Below are positions 1-8,248 of a stretch of DNA of 8,248 nucleotides, one piece after another; positions within the stretch are counted from its first letter, which is position 1, and each line of letters opens with the position of its first letter. Source of the stretch: Chloroflexota bacterium (GTDB lineage Bacteria > Chloroflexota > Anaerolineae > Anaerolineales > Anaerolineaceae); assembly GCA_023406965.1 (NCBI GenBank), contig JAEXTI010000420.1:1-8248 (forward strand), in the 5' to 3' direction. Below the pieces are notes generated by a model. The model did no database searches and was not told where the DNA came from. It saw only the letters and a list, made by a program, of their open reading frames with translations. The position numbers and the translations under genes were made by a program.

Positions 1-628
1 CCTGGGCGTCGAAGTCTTTGTGCAGCGGATTCTGCCCGTCCAGGGTGATCACCTTCCAGCGCGGCTGAATATCCTCAAACGGGATGATGGCCCATGTTTT
101 GGCTTGTTCCCAGCACAGATCCAACAACTTGTCGGCAGGAGTGGTTTCCACCAACCCGGAAGGCTCGCCCCATATCTCGGTGAACCAAACCGCGTCGGCG
201 GGATCAATCACCAGGGTTTCCATGCTGCCATAAGGTCGTTTGCCCCGCCGCCACATCTCCTTTAGCTCCAACATAGCAAACTCATCGTTGACGGTGGGAA
301 AGGGCGCAACCAGGGCGTAAATCCGGCGATGAACCATCAGGCTACCGTTCACCTCAAGACGCACATCGGCCTGGTCTGCCGAACTGGCAACAACCCAGCC
401 TTCAGGGAGAGCGTCGACATCCAGCACGCCGGTGGGAAGGCCTTCGGGCAGCCAGACGGAAGGCGGCAGCGGCGTGGAGGTTGGCTCGGCCGTGGCGGTG
501 GGTTGCGGTGTCGAAGTAGCTGTAGGTATAGCTGTGGGAGGGCGGGGTGTGGCGGTGGGTTGGCAGCCCGCAGAAATTAGTATCGCAATGAGAATGAATA
601 AGGAGAAAACAAAACGATGACGTGACAA
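1..628 (-). CDS. Secreted lipoprotein, N-terminal part, CapA-like (partial, runs off left edge)
   Basis: This frame is open for 209 codons from a TTG at 626-628 to the window edge, where it is cut. The TTG start is chosen because an AAGAGGG ribosome binding site lies 7 nt upstream and a lipoprotein signal follows at once: a basic start (SRHR), a hydrophobic stretch at residues 6-20, and lipobox S-A-G-C with Cys22 as the lipidated residue. Residues 23-57 form a low-complexity Pro/Thr/Ala linker (repeated PTAT), a style frequent in Chloroflexota surface lipoproteins. A globular part follows with IYALVAPFPTV (103-113) and, near the edge, PFEDIQPRWKVITLDGQNPL (183-202). From memory of the family, that ending resembles the N-terminal domain of CapA-family (poly-gamma-glutamate/capsule synthesis) lipoproteins; the diagnostic metallophosphatase-like domain would lie beyond the window, so the family call is tentative. 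The protein should be anchored outside the membrane. It is probably co-transcribed with the upstream ftcD. Confidence 0.6.
   Translation of the reverse strand, partial: MSRHRFVFSLFILIAILISAGCQPTATPRPPTAIPTATSTPQPTATAEPTSTPLPPSVWLPEGLPTGVLDVDALPEGWVVASSADQADVRLEVNGSLMVHRRIYALVAPFPTVNDEFAMLELKEMWRRGKRPYGSMETLVIDPADAVWFTEIWGEPSGLVETTPADKLLDLCWEQAKTWAIIPFEDIQPRWKVITLDGQNPLHKDFDAQ
492..562. repeat. 14-bp direct repeat in the lipoprotein linker
   Basis: GTGGCGGTGGGTTG occurs at 492-505 and again at 549-562. On the coding (minus) strand each copy encodes Gln-Pro-Thr-Ala-Thr, so it reflects internal repetition in the Pro/Thr linker of the lipoprotein. The plus strand here is very rich in G. Such linkers are prone to slippage and length variation; no separate function is inferred. 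Confidence 0.6.
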
Positions 629-635
629 GTAGGTA

Positions 636-642
636 CCCTCTT
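636..642 (-). promoter_or_regulatory. Ribosome binding site of the lipoprotein gene, overlapping the ftcD stop
   Basis: Read on the minus strand this is AAGAGGG, 7 nt before the TTG start at 628. It overlaps the ftcD stop codon (TAA, 641-643), so ribosomes ending ftcD sit on this site. That supports translational coupling and decides the choice of the TTG start over later in-frame ATG codons, which would remove the signal peptide. Confidence 0.65.
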
Positions 643-2188
643 AAAAAGTTAATCCGCCGCGCTCAACGAGCACCTGGCGTAATTCGGTTTCGATTTCGAT
701 GGCGCGCGTGTCCAACCTGCGAACTTCTTCCAGATAGTCCTGGCAGGCGGCTTGATCGCCCAGATTGAGGCAGTTGATGCGCACGTTCAGGCCGGCCCCG
801 GTCAGCGCGGCCCGGGCCAGGGCTGCGCCGCTGGCAGCATCGGAGATGGCATTTAAGTTGCCCAGGCGGGCGGCTTGCAGGGCCAGTTCCAGCAACCGTG
901 AAGCACGTTGGGCCACCGCGAGGGGCACTTGGATGGCGCCGAGCGTGGCTTGTTGCAGCGCCTTTTCTCGGGTGGCCTGCTGTTCGGGGGTGTCTTTGGG
1001 CAGCTTGCTAGCAGCCATAAAAGACTGGAAGGCGGCGGAGTCTTCTTGCACGGCAGCGGTCAGCTCGCCGCGCAGGGTTTCGGCCTCATCGATCAACCTC
1101 CACATCTCCGGCTCGACCTCAACATATTTCTTCTTGCCTACTGTCAGGCGAGCCACCATTGCCACCAGCGCTGCAGAAGCCGCCCCGGCAAACGCAGCGG
1201 CGCTTCCGCCCCCCGGCGTAGGTGTGCCGCGGGACAGTTCCTCGATGAAGGAGCTCTCGCGAACCGCCTGTCCGTCGCCGGTGGGGCTGGAAAGCGCCGA
1301 CAACATGCGCTGTTCCAGAATTTGCTCCGGCTCGAACTGGTCCAATTGTGTGTACCATACCGCCGTATCTACCAGCGCTTCCTGGGGGATGAGACCAACT
1401 AACTCGCTGTGATGAATACCAACGCCGTAACGCTGGGCTTCGCGCCGAACCATCTCCACCACCCGGTAGACCGGAGTCTGGCGGAAATTGGTCAGGTTCA
1501 TCGACACCTGGGCGCGACCTTCCACCAGCACCCCCATGCCTTTGACAAAGCGCAGCCCGCCCGAAGAGTTGCGCACGGCGCGGGCAATTTTCCCGGCAAT
1601 GGAAACGTCATCGGTGGTCAGGTAGATATTGAACGCGATCAACGGTTGGCGCGCGCCGATCACTGTGCCGCCTGCCGGGCCTACGCGCTCGGGGCCAAAG
1701 TCGGGGGTACGGTTGGCGTTTGTGCCCATTTCGGCTTTGAGGGCTTCGTACTCGCCCCGGCGAATATCCTCGAGATTCTTGCGCTCGGGGCGCAGGGCCG
1801 CGTCTTCGTATAGATAGACGGGAATTTGCAACGTATCGCCCACGCGCTTGCCCAGGCGGCGGGCCATTTCAACACATTCCTGCATGGTGATGTCGCGGAT
1901 GGGAACGAAAGGCACCACGTCGGTGGCGCCCATGCGCGGGTGTTCGCCGGTGTGGTGATCGAGGTCGATCAGTTCGGCGGCTTTTTGAATGGCTAGAAAC
2001 GCGGCTTCTTCCACGGCAGCGGGCGGCCCAAGGTAGGTGACCACAGTGCGGTTATGATCCAGGTCGGAATGACGGTCAAGGAGGTGAATGTCGGGTACCG
2101 AGGTGATAGCGCCAATAATTGCATCAATTACTTCAGGCCGGCGCGCATCAGAAAAGTTCGGGATACATTCGACCAGCGGATTGGGCAT
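641..2188 (-). CDS. ftcD: Bifunctional glutamate formimidoyltransferase / formimidoyltetrahydrofolate cyclodeaminase
   Basis: The 515-residue protein moves the formimino group from N-formimidoglutamate to tetrahydrofolate, then deaminates it to 5,10-methenyl-THF plus ammonia, linking histidine breakdown to the one-carbon pool in the cytoplasm. The transferase half is residues 1-300: it opens with LVECIPNFSDARRPEV and carries GEHPRMGATDVVPFVP, whose His83 matches the catalytic His82 of the pig enzyme. The cyclodeaminase half is about 312-515, starting FIEELSRGTPTPGGGSAAA and including GNLNAISDAASGAAL (443-457). Length is close to the two-domain mammalian enzyme (541 residues), so this is a complete natural fusion; many bacteria carry the halves separately. 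The ATG at 2186-2188 has an AGAGGA site 9 nt upstream and starts right at the conserved N-terminus. No other hut gene is in view. It is probably the first gene of a leftward two-gene unit with the lipoprotein. The family call is secure; in-cell substrate flux is inferred. Confidence 0.95.
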   Translation of the reverse strand: MPNPLVECIPNFSDARRPEVIDAIIGAITSVPDIHLLDRHSDLDHNRTVVTYLGPPAAVEEAAFLAIQKAAELIDLDHHTGEHPRMGATDVVPFVPIRDITMQECVEMARRLGKRVGDTLQIPVYLYEDAALRPERKNLEDIRRGEYEALKAEMGTNANRTPDFGPERVGPAGGTVIGARQPLIAFNIYLTTDDVSIAGKIARAVRNSSGGLRFVKGMGVLVEGRAQVSMNLTNFRQTPVYRVVEMVRREAQRYGVGIHHSELVGLIPQEALVDTAVWYTQLDQFEPEQILEQRMLSALSSPTGDGQAVRESSFIEELSRGTPTPGGGSAAAFAGAASAALVAMVARLTVGKKKYVEVEPEMWRLIDEAETLRGELTAAVQEDSAAFQSFMAASKLPKDTPEQQATREKALQQATLGAIQVPLAVAQRASRLLELALQAARLGNLNAISDAASGAALARAALTGAGLNVRINCLNLGDQAACQDYLEEVRRLDTRAIEIETELRQVLVERGGLTF

Positions 2189-2197
2189 GATAAGTTA

Positions 2198-2203
2198 TCC
2201 TCT
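2198..2203 (-). promoter_or_regulatory. Ribosome binding site of ftcD
   Basis: On the minus strand this reads AGAGGA, 9 nt before the ATG at 2188. It is a good Shine-Dalgarno match and fixes the start of the gene. Confidence 0.65.
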
Positions 2204-2252
2204 CATGGAAACAGGATAGAGGGGTAACTGCTCAGGGTGTCGGGATGTCTCG

Positions 2253-2302
2253 GAATTTGAGGAGTGTGCGGTTGCAGAGCACCCCGCACACTCCTCAAAT
2301 TC
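2253..2302. repeat. Long perfect hairpin (copy 1 of an intergenic palindrome pair)
   Basis: The arm at 2253-2271 is exactly complementary to 2284-2302 (19 bp). The 12-nt centre can add three pairs (TGC 2273-2275 with GCA 2279-2281), leaving an AGA loop. On the plus strand it is followed by AGGTTTTCTT, a poor U-tract, and there is no plus-strand gene upstream to terminate; on the minus strand no T-run follows. A simple terminator is therefore unlikely. It lies in the probable 5' leader of ftcD, between the TATAAT and the start codon. Its arms share a 14-nt core with the hairpin at 2516-2570. Confidence 0.85.
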
Positions 2303-2341
2303 AGGTTTTCTTGCCTCTGGCTGAGAAGTTACATAAAGCGT

Positions 2342-2347
2342 ATTATA
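2342..2347 (-). promoter_or_regulatory. Candidate -10 element for ftcD
   Basis: The minus strand reads a perfect TATAAT here, about 155 nt before the ftcD start. No consensus -35 is seen at the 16-18 nt distance. If used, transcription would begin near 2335 and the leader would contain the whole hairpin at 2253-2302. This is a motif match only. Confidence 0.4.
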
Positions 2348-2473
2348 CCCAATTGACAGCTTTTTGGGCGGTAGGGATGGAAGGGCTCTTTAGGAACCTT
2401 TCCCCGCACTCGCCTCCCAAAACGCGGAGCCTACCACGACAACTCCCAAAGGCCATATAAATGGACCTTCTTA

Positions 2474-2482
2474 TGCTACAAT
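2474..2482 (+). promoter_or_regulatory. Candidate extended -10 promoter for the SRAP gene
   Basis: TGCTACAAT fits the extended -10 pattern (TG, one base, then TACAAT). No -35 match is present 17 nt upstream, which extended -10 promoters may not need. Initiation near 2489 would give a leader of about 147 nt that contains the hairpin at 2516-2570. This is a motif match only. Confidence 0.35.
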
Positions 2483-2515
2483 AAAAGTAACCACTCAGAT
2501 GGGGATGGAAGAGAC

Positions 2516-2570
2516 CCTAATGTGAGGTATGTATTCGATGCTTCACATCCAACACATACCTCACATTAGG
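2516..2570. repeat. Long perfect hairpin (copy 2 of an intergenic palindrome pair)
   Basis: The arm at 2516-2532 is exactly complementary to 2554-2570 (17 bp). The centre continues to pair after single mismatches: TT 2534-2535 with AA 2551-2552, and GATG 2537-2540 with CATC 2546-2549, leaving a CTTCA loop. No T-run follows on either side, so it is not a standard terminator. It sits between the candidate SRAP promoter and the start codon. Positions 2519-2532 and 2554-2567 correspond to the core of the hairpin at 2253-2302, matching at 11 of 14 bases in each arm. Confidence 0.85.
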
Positions 2571-2621
2571 AAACTTTCTCCACCCTCTGGTCAATGATCC
2601 ATAAAATAAATTTGTGGGCAC

Positions 2622-2631
2622 AGGATTAGGG
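2622..2631 (+). promoter_or_regulatory. Ribosome binding site region of the SRAP gene
   Basis: AGGATTAGGG precedes the ATG at 2636. The AGGA lies 10 nt and the AGGG 4 nt before the start; neither spacing is ideal, but together they support this ATG. The start is also fixed by biology, because SRAP proteins need Cys at position 2. Confidence 0.5.
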
Positions 2632-2635
2632 TGTT

Positions 2636-3307
2636 ATGTGCGGTCGTTTCACCATCATGTTGGATGCGGATGATGTCCGGGAAGCGTTTGGACTGGCCGA
2701 GGCACCGGTCGATTGGACGCCGCGTTACAACGTAGCGCCTACGCAAATGCTCCCCGTGTTGGTCAGTGCTGAAGAACGGCGTGTGGCTATGATGCGCTGG
2801 GGGCTGGTACCCTCCTGGGCCAAGGATGTTTCCATCGGAAGCCGGATGATCAATGCGCGTTCCGAAACGCTGGAGGAAAAGCCCGCTTTTCGGGGGGCCT
2901 TTCGCTCGCGGCGCTGCTTGATCCTGGCAGATGGGTTTTATGAGTGGCAGAAGTCTACTTCGGGCAAAGGTCCTTCCACGCCATTTTTCTTCCGGCGCGC
3001 CGATGGTAAACCGTTTGCCTTTGCCGGTTTATGGGAGTTCTGGCGGACACCTGAGGGGCAGGACTTGCGCACCTGCACGATTGTCACCTGCGCCGCGAAC
3101 GGGGTGGTTGCGCCCGTTCACGAGCGCATGCCCGTGATGCTTTCAGCAGAAGAAAGCTGGACCTGGCTCAAGCCTAACCCTGTGCCCGTTCTTTCTGCTC
3201 TCCTCCGTCCTTACCCGGCGGAAGCAATGGTGCGTTACCCGGTGTCGCGCGCGGTCAATTCGCCCGACCGTGACGGGCCGGAATTGGTCCAGCCTTTCGT
3301 GGAGTAG
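2636..3307 (+). CDS. yedK: SRAP-family (YedK/HMCES) abasic-site crosslinking protein
   Basis: The 223-residue cytoplasmic protein belongs to the SOS-response-associated peptidase family. Family members bind abasic sites in single-stranded DNA and form a stable thiazolidine crosslink through Cys2 after removal of Met1, shielding the lesion at forks. All hallmark residues are visible: start MCGRFT (Cys2), RYNVAPTQ (30-37), INARSET (Asn73), ADGFYEW (Glu103) and PVHERMPV (His162), matching Cys2, Asn75, Glu105 and His160 of E. coli YedK. The length is normal and the frame intact. The ATG is certain because Cys must be residue 2. The histidine kinase gene follows 16 nt after the stop with no terminator between, so the two are probably co-transcribed, although no functional link is known. 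No LexA-type operator was recognised upstream, so SOS control is not shown. The family call is very secure. Confidence 0.96.
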   Translation: MCGRFTIMLDADDVREAFGLAEAPVDWTPRYNVAPTQMLPVLVSAEERRVAMMRWGLVPSWAKDVSIGSRMINARSETLEEKPAFRGAFRSRRCLILADGFYEWQKSTSGKGPSTPFFFRRADGKPFAFAGLWEFWRTPEGQDLRTCTIVTCAANGVVAPVHERMPVMLSAEESWTWLKPNPVPVLSALLRPYPAEAMVRYPVSRAVNSPDRDGPELVQPFVE

Positions 3308-3323
3308 ACCACTTTATCCATCT

Positions 3324-8248
<4,925 letters not shown>

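Larger units (their letters stand above)
2189..2635. other. Divergent intergenic region between ftcD and the SRAP gene
   Basis: These 447 bases separate two divergent genes and contain no convincing coding sequence. They hold the ftcD ribosome binding site, a 19-bp-stem hairpin (2253-2302), a minus-strand TATAAT (2342-2347), a plus-strand extended -10 (2474-2482), a 17-bp-stem hairpin with further inner pairing (2516-2570) and the SRAP ribosome binding site. The stretch 2383-2460 shows nothing recognisable. Confidence 0.8.

Noticed and set aside
765..1412. 215-codon plus-strand open frame
   Set aside because: It is antisense to ftcD, where the minus strand encodes a full conserved enzyme; its composition (rich in Ala, Ser, Arg) is typical of an antisense shadow.
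2253..2310. Intrinsic terminator on the plus strand
   Set aside because: The hairpin is followed only by AGGTTTTCTT, and no plus-strand gene lies upstream; the related hairpin at 2516-2570 has no T-run at all.
2353..2381. TTGACA as a plus-strand -35 element
   Set aside because: The hexamer at 2353-2358 is perfect, but the bases 17 nt further on (GATGGA) do not resemble a -10 element.
2245..2460. 71-codon plus-strand open frame in the intergenic region
   Set aside because: It reads straight through the perfect hairpin at 2253-2302, has no ribosome binding site, and shows no recognisable domain or composition of a real protein.
2253..2570. CRISPR array or insertion-sequence ends
   Set aside because: There are only two imperfectly matching palindromes with unrelated loops, no regular spacers, no transposase and no visible target-site duplication.
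3299..3312. Small GTGG/CCAC hairpin between the SRAP and kinase genes
   Set aside because: A 4-bp stem with a 6-nt loop and no T-run is expected by chance and is too weak to be a terminator.

Overview
This window looks like a chromosomal segment from a Chloroflexota bacterium, probably of the class Anaerolineae. The grounds are a lipoprotein with a long Pro/Thr-rich (PTAT-type) linker after its lipobox cysteine, a very large multi-sensor hybrid histidine kinase of the kind common in that group, and moderately GC-rich coding DNA. This placement is an inference from protein style; there is no rRNA or marker gene to confirm it.

Layout. Two gene pairs diverge from a 447-bp intergenic region (2189-2635). 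Leftward on the minus strand are a bifunctional glutamate formimidoyltransferase / formimidoyl-THF cyclodeaminase (ftcD, 641-2188) and then a secreted lipoprotein (1-628, cut by the window edge) that resembles the N-terminal part of CapA-family lipoproteins. The lipoprotein starts at a TTG 12 nt after the ftcD stop, and its ribosome binding site overlaps that stop. Rightward on the plus strand are an SRAP/HMCES/YedK abasic-site DNA-protein crosslinking protein (2636-3307) and, 16 nt later, a giant membrane-bound hybrid sensor kinase (3324 to the right edge, 1641 codons visible). The kinase reads CHASE4 - TM - HAMP-like - PAS - GAF - GAF - PAS - GAF - HisKA - HATPase - REC1 - REC2. REC1 keeps its acidic residues but lacks the conserved Thr/Ser and Lys, while REC2 looks intact as far as it is visible.

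The intergenic region is the least ordinary part. It holds two long perfect hairpins (19-bp and 17-bp stems) that share a 14-nt core in each arm. The cores differ at three positions, and all three differences are compensated on the opposite arm, so they look like two copies of one hairpin family in which pairing has been preserved. Each hairpin lies between a candidate -10 element and the start codon of one of the divergent genes, so each may be in a 5' leader.

How the genes work together: ftcD is a folate one-carbon / formimidoglutamate catabolic enzyme with no other histidine-degradation gene in view. The lipoprotein is probably envelope-related. The SRAP protein protects abasic sites in single-stranded DNA. 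The kinase is a phosphorelay input whose partner is outside the window. No RNA gene, CRISPR array, insertion sequence or clear defence system was seen, and nothing in the window convincingly forms a new multi-gene system.
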